DNA of 49,948 bases from Actinomycetes bacterium (GTDB lineage Bacteria > Actinomycetota > CALGFH01): NCBI GenBank assembly GCA_036000965.1, contig DASYUT010000067.1, forward strand, positions 1 to 49,948, read 5' to 3'. Every line of letters begins with the position of its first letter. The stretch's first letter is position 1. The position numbers and the translations under genes were made by a program. The notes beneath the pieces were generated by a model. It had not been told where the DNA came from. It searched no databases and saw nothing but the letters and a program-made list of their open reading frames with translations. Shown piece by piece: positions 35,528 through 44,125 of the stretch.

Positions 35528-36886
35528 CTAGGCAGGTTCGCCGCCGACGGCCTCGAGGATCTCCTCCCGCACCCGCTCCATCTCGGCCTCGGTGGCCGCC
35601 TCCACGTTGAGGCGGAGCAGCGGCTCGGTGTTGCTCGGGCGGAGGTTGAACCACCAGCCGTCACCCTCGATGGTCAGGCCGTCGGTCAGGTCGCGCCGCT
35701 CGGGCGGGTAACGCTCGGCGACCCGGGCCACGACCGCCTTGGGGTCGCCCTCGACCCGGCGGTTGACCTCACCGGAGTCGGCGTACCTCCGGTACGGGGC
35801 GAGGACCTCGGACAGGGGCTTGCCGGCCCGGCAGAGCACCTCGAGGGTGACCAGGGCGGCGATGAGCCCGGAGTCGGCGCGGTAGTTGTCGCGGAAGTAG
35901 TAGTGGCCGGAGTGCTCGCCGCCGAAGATGGCGCCGGTGTCGGCCATCACCTTCTTGATGAAGGAGTGGCCGACCCTCGTGCGCACCGGCTTGCCGCCGG
36001 CCTCGCGGACCGTCTCGGGGACGACGTGGGAGCAGATGATGTTGTAGAGCACGGTCGCGCCCCGCTCACGCTCACACATCATGCGGGCCACGAGCGCCAC
36101 GACCAGGCTCGAGGGCACCACCCCGCCCTGATCGTCGACCAGGAACACCCGGTCGGCGTCGCCGTCGAACGCGAGCCCGAGGTCGGCCCCGGTGGCGACC
36201 ACCCGCGCCCGCAGGTCGGCGAGGTTGGCTGGGTTGATCGGGTCGGCCGGGTGGTTGGGGAAGCTGCCGTCCAGCTCGAAGTACATCGGGTCGAGCTCGA
36301 ACGGCAGGCCGTCGAAGACGGCGGGCAGGACATGGCCGGCCATGCCGTTGCCCGCGTCGACCACCAGCTTGAGGGGACGCAGGGCGCCCTCGTCCACGAA
36401 CCCGCGGACGTGCTTGGCGTAGCGGGCGAGCAGGTCCTCGCCGTCGGCCGCCGTCCCCGGCCGGTCGGCCTGGGTGGCGGGCTCCCCTGCGGCCACCATC
36501 CGCTCGAGGTCCCGCAGACCCGACTCCTCCCCCACCGGCACGGCACCCGCGCGGCAGAGCTTCAAGCCGTTGTAGCGGGCCGGGTTGTGCGACGCGGTGA
36601 GCATCACCCCGGGCACGTCCAGGGCACCCGACACGAAGTAGAGCATGTCGGTGGAGCAGAGCCCGACCCGGACGACGTCGGCGCCCTGGCTGGTCGCCCC
36701 GTCGGTCAGGGCGTCGGCCATCGGCACCGACGACGGGCGCATGTCGTAGCCGACCGCGATCGACTCCGCGCCGGTCAGGGTCACGAACGCACGGCCGACC
36801 GCGCGGGCCAGGTCCTCGTCCAGCTCGTCGGGGTAGACGCCGCGCACGTCGTAGGCCTTGAACACCTTGTCGAGGTCGGCGGGCAC
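35528..36886 (-). CDS. Phosphomannomutase/phosphoglucomutase
   Basis: The enzyme moves phosphate between C1 and C6 of mannose or glucose for GDP-mannose or UDP-glucose synthesis. In 452 residues it has the phospho-Ser loop TASHNP at 97-102 (S99), the metal loop DGDADR, the sugar loop GEHSGH and the phosphate loop RPSNTEP near the C terminus: the four family signatures in order. GTG 36886 has AAGGAG seven bases upstream. Position next to DUF3499 and the SIS gene matches the mycobacterial manB/pmm locus. It is upstream of Trm112 on the minus strand. Confidence 0.95.
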   Translation of the reverse strand: MPADLDKVFKAYDVRGVYPDELDEDLARAVGRAFVTLTGAESIAVGYDMRPSSVPMADALTDGATSQGADVVRVGLCSTDMLYFVSGALDVPGVMLTASHNPARYNGLKLCRAGAVPVGEESGLRDLERMVAAGEPATQADRPGTAADGEDLLARYAKHVRGFVDEGALRPLKLVVDAGNGMAGHVLPAVFDGLPFELDPMYFELDGSFPNHPADPINPANLADLRARVVATGADLGLAFDGDADRVFLVDDQGGVVPSSLVVALVARMMCERERGATVLYNIICSHVVPETVREAGGKPVRTRVGHSFIKKVMADTGAIFGGEHSGHYYFRDNYRADSGLIAALVTLEVLCRAGKPLSEVLAPYRRYADSGEVNRRVEGDPKAVVARVAERYPPERRDLTDGLTIEGDGWWFNLRPSNTEPLLRLNVEAATEAEMERVREEILEAVGGEPA

Positions 36887-37036
36887 GGCGGGGACTCCTT
36901 GGAACGGCCTCCGGGTGGAGGGAGGCGGCGGCTGCAGACGCGCATTCTATCTACCACGCCGCGACGGCCGGTCGCTCTCGGGAGCGGCCGGCCGTCATCG
37001 ACGTCTTCCTCTGGGGGCGGGAGACAGGCGCGGGCG

Positions 37037-37213
37037 TCAGAAGCGGCGTTCGGAGGCCAGGGACAGGACACGCTCGAGGGGGACCGCGCTGCCCTCCTTG
37101 AACCAGCCTTTCCACTCGCAGGCGTGGCAGGAGGCGAAGGTGTGCTCCTCGTCGGGAGCGAGCCGGATCCTGATCGCGGTCAGGCTGTTCGAGCTGCACG
37201 TCGGGCAGTGCAT
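37037..37213 (-). CDS. 58-residue zinc-ribbon protein (DUF3499 type)
   Basis: This very short gene was read directly from the reverse strand: ATG at 37213, stop TGA at 37037. The 58-residue protein has CxxC pairs at C3-x2-C6 (MHCPTCSSNSL) and C29-x2-C32 (FASCHACEWKGWF), so it is a complete zinc ribbon. The C-terminal VPLERVLSLASERRF fits the actinobacterial DUF3499 family, whose mycobacterial member (Rv3258c) lies at the same place between pmm and the metallopeptidase but is, from memory, more than twice as long. The function is unknown. There is no strong ribosome site; CCCCGT precedes the start. Confidence 0.8.
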   Translation of the reverse strand: MHCPTCSSNSLTAIRIRLAPDEEHTFASCHACEWKGWFKEGSAVPLERVLSLASERRF

Positions 37214-37537
37214 ACGGGGACCTCGGCGGTTGAGCTGCGCGGGGCTGCCAGGACGGGCGGCCGGGCATGGCGTGCCGGCCTGCTTCCATCACTCGGCAGG
37301 GGCCGGACGCTGGCGCATGGCTCGATGGGGTGCGACCGTGCCGCCCGCCAGGACTAGACACCTTGGCCGCGGGGGCGGCACCCGGACGACGTTCAGGTCT
37401 CCCCTACCAGTCCCCGCGGGCACCGCCGTACGGGACCCTACCAGACCGGGTGTGCCGCTCCGGCCCGCCACGTCGCAGCCCGCCAGCGGGACGGCTATCG
37501 TCTGTGGTCACCGGTCCCTGATCGCGAGGAGGCTGCC
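37214..37537. other. Divergent intergenic region with no gene seen
   Basis: This 324-base stretch lies between the DUF3499-type gene and the metallopeptidase gene, which point away from each other. It should hold both promoters. I see no clear -35/-10 pair, tRNA or long repeat. Open frames crossing it lack codon bias. Confidence 0.5.
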
Positions 37538-37960
37538 CTGCCCCGCCAGCGTCACGCCCGCCGCGCGCCGCGGCCCCGGCTCGGGCTGCCCCAGGTACAG
37601 CCGCCCGGCACCAGCACCGGGGTGTTCATGCGGCTGGTCGAGTCGGCTGTCGCCTCGCTGCCAGCCGAGTTCCGGGACCGGCTGGCCAACGTGGAGTTCA
37701 TGGTCGAGGAGACCTTCCGGGGCGACGAGGTGCCCGGCGGCGGCCTGCTGCTCGGCCTGTACCAGGGCGTGCCGCTGCCGGAGCGCGGCGCGGGGTACTC
37801 GGGCGTCCTGCCCGACCGCATCGTGATCTTCCGGCGCCCGGTCGAGGCACGCTCGCGTTCCGACGCCGACCTGGCCGAGCTGGTCCGCGAGGTCGTCATC
37901 CACGAGGTCGCCCACTACTTCGGCATCGACGACGACCGGCTGGACGAACTCGGCTGGTAA
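37538..37960 (+). CDS. Zincin-like metallopeptidase family protein, possible CTG start
   Basis: The protein has the zinc motif HEVAH (122-126 from the CTG, in REVVIHEVAHYFGIDDDRLDELGW), typical of the small actinobacterial metallopeptidase family (Rv3259 type, near 140 residues). GTG 37622 would give only 112 residues and lose the conserved Arg/His-rich opening RQRHARR-x-PRPRLGLPQVQPPG. Upstream in frame there is no ATG, GTG or TTG at a suitable place, but CTG 37538 lies five to six bases after GAGGAGG (37526-37532) and gives 140 residues. I therefore mark the CTG start. The catalytic role is not proven for the family. Synteny with DUF3499, DUF5719 and whiB is conserved. Confidence 0.75.
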   Translation: MPRQRHARRAPRPRLGLPQVQPPGTSTGVFMRLVESAVASLPAEFRDRLANVEFMVEETFRGDEVPGGGLLLGLYQGVPLPERGAGYSGVLPDRIVIFRRPVEARSRSDADLAELVREVVIHEVAHYFGIDDDRLDELGW

Positions 37961-38001
37961 GAGCCATGGCACGCTCCCCACGGCCCCCCAACCGATGGAC
38001 C

Positions 38002-40053
38002 TTACGGCGCGGCGGCAGGGCCGGGGAGGACCGGACCCTCGACCGGGAGGCCGCCGACCTGGGAGCCGGGCACGACCTGGCCGCCACCGAGCGGAGCGGC
38101 CACCAGGCCCGGCCCGGAGGCCACGATCAGCAGGCTCTGGACGTTGGCGGGGACCGCCCGCAGGCCGACCTTGCCTGGTGCCACGGTGATCGAGCCGACT
38201 GGGCCACCGCCCGCCGCGCCCGCTGCGGCCAGGCGGGAGAGCTGGGCGGTGACTGGCTCCCCGGAGACGTTGGCGAACACGAGCTTGCGGCTGGCGGGCG
38301 CCTGGGGCAGCAGCCACCTGGCGTCGTCGAGGCTCCCACCGGTCTCGAAGTAGCCGCCCGCGCGCCCGCCCGCGACGTTGAACCGGAGCGCGGCCACGAA
38401 CTTGGCCCCGTCCTTGGATCGGATCCGCAGCGAGAAGGCGCCGGTCTTGCCCGGGTTGAGCGGCACGCGGATCTGCGCGATGGCGCCGTCGGGGATCGGC
38501 AGGTCGAACCCGGGCGCCTTGAACGTGCCCTGGTCGGTGGTGGCGTCGGCCACCACGGTGAGCTCGCCCTGGTTGGGGTTGGCGATCAGGGCCTCGACGT
38601 CGTTGGCGGTCGGGGTGAGACCGCCGGTGAACACCCACGACGACCGCAGCGAGGGCTGGCCGGGTACCAGTGTCTGCCTGGTCTGCTTGCCGACCCTGCT
38701 GGTGACCAGGGCGCCGGCCACGACGCGGCCGGACGTGGCCACCACCTCGGCGGTGAACGGCAGAGTCTGCACGTCCGGCACGTCGATGGTCTTGACCACG
38801 GCGGTGCCGGCCCGCACGAAGATGTTCTGCAGGCCGACCGGGTGGATGGAGCCCTCGGTCAGGTGCGGGGTGATGGCGACCGTCGCGTCGACCGAGTCGG
38901 GATTGGCGAGCACGACGTCGGCCCGTGCGGTGTTGCTGGAGGTCAGCCCGGGCAGCCACCAGCGGTCGCCCGGACCGGGCGCGCACGGCGGCTGCCCGCC
39001 GGCCGCGACCGCGATCGGCGCTCCGAACGCCTCCACTTGGACGAAGCCGGCGTCGGCACTCGGCTTGAGGCTGAGCTTCCTGGTCCCGCCGGGCGCGAGG
39101 GTGCCCGTGGTGGGGCCGCCGCGCCGGGTCTGCCCGCCGCCTACGACCGTGGCCTGCGCCGCGCTCGCGGCGGAGCGGAGCCTGGCCGGGGCCGCGCCAA
39201 CGTTGGTCACGGTCACCGTCCCGGCCAGCCGCGGCAGCGTGGGGCAGACCCAGCGGCCCGCGTAGGGCGCCGCAGCGGCCGGGGGGGCCGGGGTCTTGGC
39301 GGCCGGCAGGACCTGGGCCACGCCGACGAGAGCGCCGGCGGCGGCCACGAGGCCCGCGGCCAGGGCCAGGCGGGCCCACACGCCCTTGCGGGACCCGACG
39401 GCCGGCCGCGGCCTGGTCCGCCCGGGCGCCTGCGGAGGGGGCGCACCGCCGCGCGCCTCCCGACCGGTGCCGCCAGCGCGGTCCCGAGCCCCGCGGGCGC
39501 CGTCCGACCAGCCCTGACCCGCGCCGTCAGGAGCACCCCGGCCGGAGCGGTCCGACCGGCCCCAGCCGGCCTGGCGCGCGGCGTGGCGGGACGCCCGTCC
39601 GGGCGTGACCGGCGGGACCGTGGGGTCGGGCCGGCTCGCCTGAGGCGCGCCAGGGTCGGCCCCGCGCGCCTGCTCCGGCGGGCCGGATGGGTCCTCGGCT
39701 GGCCTCCAGGCCGGCGCGGCCGGGTCCCGGCCGGGGACAGGAGCGCCGCGCTGCCGCGGTGACGGAGGAGGCGGCGGACCCGGAGGGGGAGGGGTGCCAC
39801 GCACCGGGTTGGATCGGGTGAGCCGCCCGGTGACGCGGCTCAAGTTCCGGTTCGCCCGGCCCGGCTGTACCGGGCCACTGCTGCGCTCGGCGCGCCCGGG
39901 TACGACCCGGCCGGCCGGTGGGGGGTCGTTCTCGGCGTGGCCGCCGGGCGTGAACAGGTCGTCGTCGATCGGGTAGCCGGGATGTCCAGGTGGGCGGCCA
40001 GGGCCCCTCTCGTCGGCCCACCCGCCCTGGCCACGGTCCCGGCCGTCGCTCAC
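38002..40053 (-). CDS. DUF5719 family membrane-anchored protein
   Basis: The 683-residue protein begins with about 220 residues of charged, Pro/Gly/Arg-rich disordered sequence, then one membrane helix (ARLALAAGLVAAAGALVGVA, about 228-248). An extracytoplasmic part follows with repeated beta-sandwich-like stretches (TVTVTNVGAAPARL, VVLANPDSVDATVAI, VEALIANPNQGELTVVA and SLRIRSKDG), the pattern of DUF5719 proteins. Its position next to the giant glycosyltransferase, whiB and the metallopeptidase is conserved in actinobacteria, which suggests a shared envelope job. GTG 40053 overlaps the glycosyltransferase stop (GTGA). A reading that continues to 41835 was rejected because it lies antiparallel to nothing but within the next gene. 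Confidence 0.85.
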   Translation of the reverse strand: MSDGRDRGQGGWADERGPGRPPGHPGYPIDDDLFTPGGHAENDPPPAGRVVPGRAERSSGPVQPGRANRNLSRVTGRLTRSNPVRGTPPPPGPPPPPSPRQRGAPVPGRDPAAPAWRPAEDPSGPPEQARGADPGAPQASRPDPTVPPVTPGRASRHAARQAGWGRSDRSGRGAPDGAGQGWSDGARGARDRAGGTGREARGGAPPPQAPGRTRPRPAVGSRKGVWARLALAAGLVAAAGALVGVAQVLPAAKTPAPPAAAAPYAGRWVCPTLPRLAGTVTVTNVGAAPARLRSAASAAQATVVGGGQTRRGGPTTGTLAPGGTRKLSLKPSADAGFVQVEAFGAPIAVAAGGQPPCAPGPGDRWWLPGLTSSNTARADVVLANPDSVDATVAITPHLTEGSIHPVGLQNIFVRAGTAVVKTIDVPDVQTLPFTAEVVATSGRVVAGALVTSRVGKQTRQTLVPGQPSLRSSWVFTGGLTPTANDVEALIANPNQGELTVVADATTDQGTFKAPGFDLPIPDGAIAQIRVPLNPGKTGAFSLRIRSKDGAKFVAALRFNVAGGRAGGYFETGGSLDDARWLLPQAPASRKLVFANVSGEPVTAQLSRLAAAGAAGGGPVGSITVAPGKVGLRAVPANVQSLLIVASGPGLVAAPLGGGQVVPGSQVGGLPVEGPVLPGPAAAP

Positions 40054-43000
40054 TGGGATGCCCCCTGCCTGGTCAGCTCGGCGATGCGGAGGTCGCCGGT
40101 GGTGGCGTCGTCCAGGGTGATCGGTGCGGCCGGCGGCGCCGCCCTGGTCGGGCGGAGCATGGTGGCCACGGCGGCCAGCACCAGGAGCCCCTCGATCAGC
40201 AGCAGCATGTCGCGCCGGTCCTGCCCGAGCTGCTCGACGCGGACCGAGCCGCTGACCCCGGCCGGCACGATGAACCCCTGCTCCCAGCCGAGCACGGCGG
40301 TCGGCCGGAGCTGGGCGCCGCTCATCGTGGCACGCCAGGTGCTGCTGGCCGGCACGGGCAGCACGACCGTAGCCGGGCCGGTCACCGAGGCGGGCGCCCC
40401 GGGGCCGCGCAGCGGGGCCAGCCCGGGGCCGGTCACCACCTCCTGGATCCGGGTCGGGGGCTGCCCGCGGATCACCCAGCCGCCCGGGGAGACGGTCGGG
40501 CCCTGGTACATCGCGGCCTGCGGGGAGGGCCGCAGGGTGAGGTCCTGCTGCCGGCCGACCAGGCCGGCGAGCCGGTCGGCGTCCGGACCGGGCCGCACCA
40601 CCACGTACCCCACGTTGAACATCTGCAGCATCGCCCCGACCCGGTGGGTGCGGGCCTGCACGATGTCGGTGACCAGCGTCGCCAGCGCCTCGGCGGCGGC
40701 CCCGGGCGCCGGCTTGCCCGAGTCGAGCAGCGTCCGGCCGTCCGGGCCGGTCACAGCGAAGTCGACCCCGTGGTCGGGCCGGCCCGCCAGCCACAGCACA
40801 CGGGCCTGGGTGCCGGTGACCGTGGCCGGCAGGGCATGCTCGCGCACCGGCCGCAGCGGCGACCACGCGCCGCGGGCCACGTGCGCGAGCACCAGGACGC
40901 CGCCGGCCACGGCGAGCAGGGCGAGCAGGGTGGCGGCGACGCGCCGCGGGCTCAGCTCGAGCTTGAGGCGCATCGAACCGAACCCGGCCAGGGCAAGCCC
41001 GGCCGCGCCGGCCCAGGCCACCGCCCCGAGCACCAGCACCCCACCGGGCCAGTCGGTGAACGTCGGCGGCAGGCCGGACGCCTGCCAGGCGGCCAGGGCA
41101 GCGGCCACGGTGAGCCCGAGCGCCAGCCAGAACGCCTGCATGCGGCGGGTGGCGGGGGCGAACAGCACCGCGGCCAGGGCCAGGGCCGGGTAGACGGGCC
41201 CGACCAGCCAGCTCGGCAGCCCGGGGCCGCCAGGCCGGAGCTGCAGCAGGTCGAGCATGGAGGGGCTGGCCAGCACGCGGTCGACGGCGCCCAGCGGCGA
41301 CGAGCCGGTCCACAGCAGCCCGCTCCAGGGCAGGAGCAGCAGCAGCACCACGGCGAAGCCGGCGACCAGGAAGATCGACTGGCGGACCGCGAACCCGCGC
41401 CCCATCGCGTGGCCGACTGCGAACCCGCGCCCGCTGACCGGGTGGGTGCCGGCCGTTCCGGCCGCACGGCCCGCCGGTCCGCCACCGGGCGCCCTGGCCA
41501 CCGCGAGCCCGACGGCCAGCAGCACCACCAGCCCGAGGACGACCAGGGCCGGCGGGTACACCGCCACCGACACCGCAGCCAGCAGCGCGAACCGCAGGGC
41601 CGGGCGCCACGGCTCGCGCGGCTGGTCGGCGCGGAACGCGAGCAGCACCTGGGCGAGCGCGGGCGGGGCGAGGATCAGGAAGACGAGCTCGCCGATGCGG
41701 CCCTGGGCGAGCGCGCCGATCGCAAGCGGCGAGCTGGCGTAGAGCAGGCCGGCCACCGCCCGGGCGGGCAGCTCGGCCACGAGCACCCGCAGCGCCCGCG
41801 TGCAGCTCGCCGCGGCCAGCGGCAGCGCGAGCCACAGCAGCAGCTTCTCTGCCAGCAGGGCCTTGCCGAGGGTGAGGGTCGACAAGACGCCGAGCAGGGC
41901 GAGGGAGGGCGAGGCCGGATCAGTCGAGCCGAGGCCGCCCGAGTGGAACACCGACCGGTACTCGGCGAACAGCGACTGGGCGGTGGACGGCCACAGGGCG
42001 AGGGAGCCGCCGCCGATGCCGGGGGCGATCAGCAGCGAGCGCAGCGACACGGCCATGAGCACGGCGAACGCGGCGACCATGAAGCCGACCGGGTGGCGGG
42101 CGAGGACCCGGCCGACGGAGGCGCCGAGGTTGGGCGTGTCCTCCTCTTCCTTGAACGTCGGCTGGGCGACGTGCTCGCCGACCTCCCCGTAGAGCAGGTC
42201 GAGCCAGCCGCGCAGCAGCGACCGCAGGCGCTGGCCGCCGGGTGCCTGCAGGCCGGCCAGCAGCTTGTCGTCGACCTTGCGCCTGCCCTGGATGCGCCGC
42301 CGGTGGACCAGGGTGATCGGCAGCTCCTTGACGTTCCACCCCCACGCCCACAGCACCTGGGCGGCGTCACCGGGCCGCCCTGTCAGGGCCAGCCCGGCCA
42401 CCCGGACCAGCGCGCCCACGAAGGCGAGCAGCAGCACCAGCGGGAGCCGCCGGAGCCTGGTCGCCTTCAGCAGCGCCATCGTGGTGTGCCGCTCGGTCAG
42501 GTAGCGCGGCAGCGACACGGCCCTGGTGCGGCGGCTGCGGGAGGCGGCGGCGGCGAAGTGGCGGACCCGCGCCGCGGGCACCACCAGCACGCGCCCGCCG
42601 ACCAGGTGGGTCCGCCAGCACAGGTCGAGGTCGTCGCCGAACGCCGAGATGCGCTCGTCGAAGCCGCCGGCGGCCATGAGGGCGCTGCGGCGCACCAGCA
42701 TCCCCGCGGTCGACACGAAGAACACGTCGCGGACCTGGTCGTGCTGCCCCTGGTCGATCTCGTCGTCCTCGATGGGCGAGACCCCCCGGCCGGTGCGGTC
42801 GATGGACCAGCCGATCTCCGACAGCCGGCGCGGGTCGTTCCACGACACGAGCTTGGGGCCGAGGATGCTCGCGCTCGGCCTCGACTCGGCCTCGGCCAGC
42901 AGCTGCTCGAGCGCGTCGGGCTCGGGCGCGGAGTCGTCGTGGAGCAGCCACAGCCAGTCCATCCCGGCCGCACGCTCGTCGCGCAGCACCGACATCACGG

Positions 43001-43214
43001 CCCGGCCGAACTGGCCGCGCACGGCCAGGACGGCGTCGTTGCCCAGCCGCGCCCGGGCCCAGTCGGCGCTGCCGTCGGTCGAGCCGGTGTCGACGATGAC
43101 CACGTCGTCGATGGGCCGGGTCTGGGCGGCCAAGCCACGGAAGGTGTCCCGCAGGAACGGCCGCCCGTCGTGGACGACGACCGCTGCCAGGACCCTTGGT
43201 CGACTCACTGCCAC
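40050..43214 (-). CDS. Glycosyltransferase family 2 fused to a large membrane region
   Basis: The 1054-residue protein has an N-terminal GT2 domain (about 1-250): VLAAVVVHDGRPFLRDTFRGL, VIVDTGSTDGSADWA, WLWLLHDDSAPEPDALEQLL with the DxD-like DDS and FGDDLDLCWRTHLVGGRV. After it come about twelve or more hydrophobic segments (for example LPLVLLLAFVGALVRVAGLAL, VGFMVAAFAVLMAVSLRSLL and VAVYPPALVVLGLVVLLAVGLAVA) and a mostly periplasmic C-terminal part. GT2-type enzymes use a nucleotide sugar or polyprenyl-linked donor to extend cell-surface polymers; the acceptor is unknown. GTG 43214 has GAGGAG seven bases upstream. It overlaps DUF5719 by four bases. Confidence 0.9.
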   Translation of the reverse strand: MAVSRPRVLAAVVVHDGRPFLRDTFRGLAAQTRPIDDVVIVDTGSTDGSADWARARLGNDAVLAVRGQFGRAVMSVLRDERAAGMDWLWLLHDDSAPEPDALEQLLAEAESRPSASILGPKLVSWNDPRRLSEIGWSIDRTGRGVSPIEDDEIDQGQHDQVRDVFFVSTAGMLVRRSALMAAGGFDERISAFGDDLDLCWRTHLVGGRVLVVPAARVRHFAAAASRSRRTRAVSLPRYLTERHTTMALLKATRLRRLPLVLLLAFVGALVRVAGLALTGRPGDAAQVLWAWGWNVKELPITLVHRRRIQGRRKVDDKLLAGLQAPGGQRLRSLLRGWLDLLYGEVGEHVAQPTFKEEEDTPNLGASVGRVLARHPVGFMVAAFAVLMAVSLRSLLIAPGIGGGSLALWPSTAQSLFAEYRSVFHSGGLGSTDPASPSLALLGVLSTLTLGKALLAEKLLLWLALPLAAASCTRALRVLVAELPARAVAGLLYASSPLAIGALAQGRIGELVFLILAPPALAQVLLAFRADQPREPWRPALRFALLAAVSVAVYPPALVVLGLVVLLAVGLAVARAPGGGPAGRAAGTAGTHPVSGRGFAVGHAMGRGFAVRQSIFLVAGFAVVLLLLLPWSGLLWTGSSPLGAVDRVLASPSMLDLLQLRPGGPGLPSWLVGPVYPALALAAVLFAPATRRMQAFWLALGLTVAAALAAWQASGLPPTFTDWPGGVLVLGAVAWAGAAGLALAGFGSMRLKLELSPRRVAATLLALLAVAGGVLVLAHVARGAWSPLRPVREHALPATVTGTQARVLWLAGRPDHGVDFAVTGPDGRTLLDSGKPAPGAAAEALATLVTDIVQARTHRVGAMLQMFNVGYVVVRPGPDADRLAGLVGRQQDLTLRPSPQAAMYQGPTVSPGGWVIRGQPPTRIQEVVTGPGLAPLRGPGAPASVTGPATVVLPVPASSTWRATMSGAQLRPTAVLGWEQGFIVPAGVSGSVRVEQLGQDRRDMLLLIEGLLVLAAVATMLRPTRAAPPAAPITLDDATTGDLRIAELTRQGASQ

Positions 43215-43315
43215 TGCCCGACTCCTCGACGCGGAGGTTCAGCCGCGTATTTTGACACCATGCGAAACGCCCGCGGGCGAGCTTGATTCCCACGGGCGGC
43301 GGCGCATGCTAGCAC

Positions 43316-43380
43316 GCCGGAAGGCCGCCGCAGCCGGGCTTCGAGGGCCTGGCCAGGCCCGGCCGCGGCGGCCTTCCGGC
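43316..43380. terminator. Long hairpin in the whiB-glycosyltransferase gap
   Basis: GCCGGAAGGCCGCCGC (43316-43331) pairs perfectly over 16 bases with GCGGCGGCCTTCCGGC (43365-43380), with GCCGGGC/GCCCGGC pairing further inside. It lies downstream of whiB on the minus strand and upstream of the glycosyltransferase, so it probably ends whiB transcription. The rest of the 433-base gap (43215-43647) shows no supportable gene. Confidence 0.65.
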
Positions 43381-43647
43381 ACGGCGAGGCGCCGCCACGC
43401 CCGGGTCTGCGCGCTGGCGGGGATTCGGCTGGGGCGCCCGTTCCGGCGCTCCGACCGGCACGGTTGCCGCAGGGACGCGTCATGGAGGCCGCTCGGGGCG
43501 TGGCGCGCCCGCCCGGCGCCCGCCTCGGCGCGCTCGGGCTCCCGGGCGGGGCCGTCACCGCCAGGGCAGCCGTGCGCGGCCCGGATGCCGGCAAGCGTGC
43601 GGGCGTCGAGGTACGCAGAAGTGCGGAGGAGACAAGCCGAGAAGTGC

Positions 43648-43890
43648 CTATGACGCGAGCCGCTTGAGCCGGCGCCGCTCGCGCTCGCTCATGCCGCCCC
43701 AGATGCCGAACCGCTCGTCGTTGGCCAGCGCGTACTGCAGGCACTGGGTCTGGACCGTGCAGGTGGCGCAGATGCGCTTGGCCTCCCGGGTCGACCCGCC
43801 CTTCTCGGGGAAGAAGCAGTCGGCGTCCTTGTCGAGGCAGGCAGCACGCTCGTACCAGGGCTGGATCTCAACTGGAAGGAGTGGGCTCAT
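43648..43890 (-). CDS. WhiB-family Fe-S transcriptional regulator
   Basis: WhiB-like proteins hold a [4Fe-4S] cluster and regulate division, stress or development. This 80-residue protein has Cys18, Cys41, Cys44 and Cys50 in the usual C-x22-C-x2-C-x5-C arrangement (ICATCTVQTQC), an extra Cys25, the G-[VI]-W-G-G turn (FGIWGG) and a basic tail ERERRRLKRL for DNA binding. Its position beside fbiA/fbiB matches WhiB2 (WhmD), a septation regulator in mycobacteria. ATG 43890 has AGGAGG five bases upstream. Confidence 0.93.
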   Translation of the reverse strand: MSPLLPVEIQPWYERAACLDKDADCFFPEKGGSTREAKRICATCTVQTQCLQYALANDERFGIWGGMSERERRRLKRLAS

Positions 43891-44125
43891 CGCTGCCTCC
43901 TGATCGATGCACGGCGGCCAGTTCGGGGCGCGGGCACCCGTCGCGGAACTCCATGGCCGTAATTACATCGGTGACATTCTCTGGTAGCTTGAGAGGCAAA
44001 ATCAAGAAGTTTGGTATTTCTTCGCCGCCAATCCGTGACCCGCGAGAGCCCCGTCGGACTCGTCCTCTTCCAGGCCAATCGGATAGCCTCTACGCCGCCG
44101 AACCGCGGGAGGCCGAGGCGCATTG

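Noticed and set aside
37966-39762. A 598-residue open frame antisense to the DUF5719 gene
   Set aside because: Composition is that of a shadow frame; no motif or start signal.
40054-41835. N-terminal extension of the DUF5719 frame to 1277 residues
   Set aside because: The extension overlaps the glycosyltransferase in another frame, is Arg/Pro-rich without domains, and GTG 40053 with a GTGA overlap gives a normal family start.
39990-43286. A 1098-residue open frame on the plus strand antisense to the glycosyltransferase
   Set aside because: It is Arg/Gly/Gln-rich without domains and lies fully opposite a gene with a clear GT2 domain and membrane helices.
43464-43667. 67-residue plus-strand open frame in the whiB-glycosyltransferase gap
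   Set aside because: No ribosome site, no recognisable motif, and composition of random GC-rich sequence.
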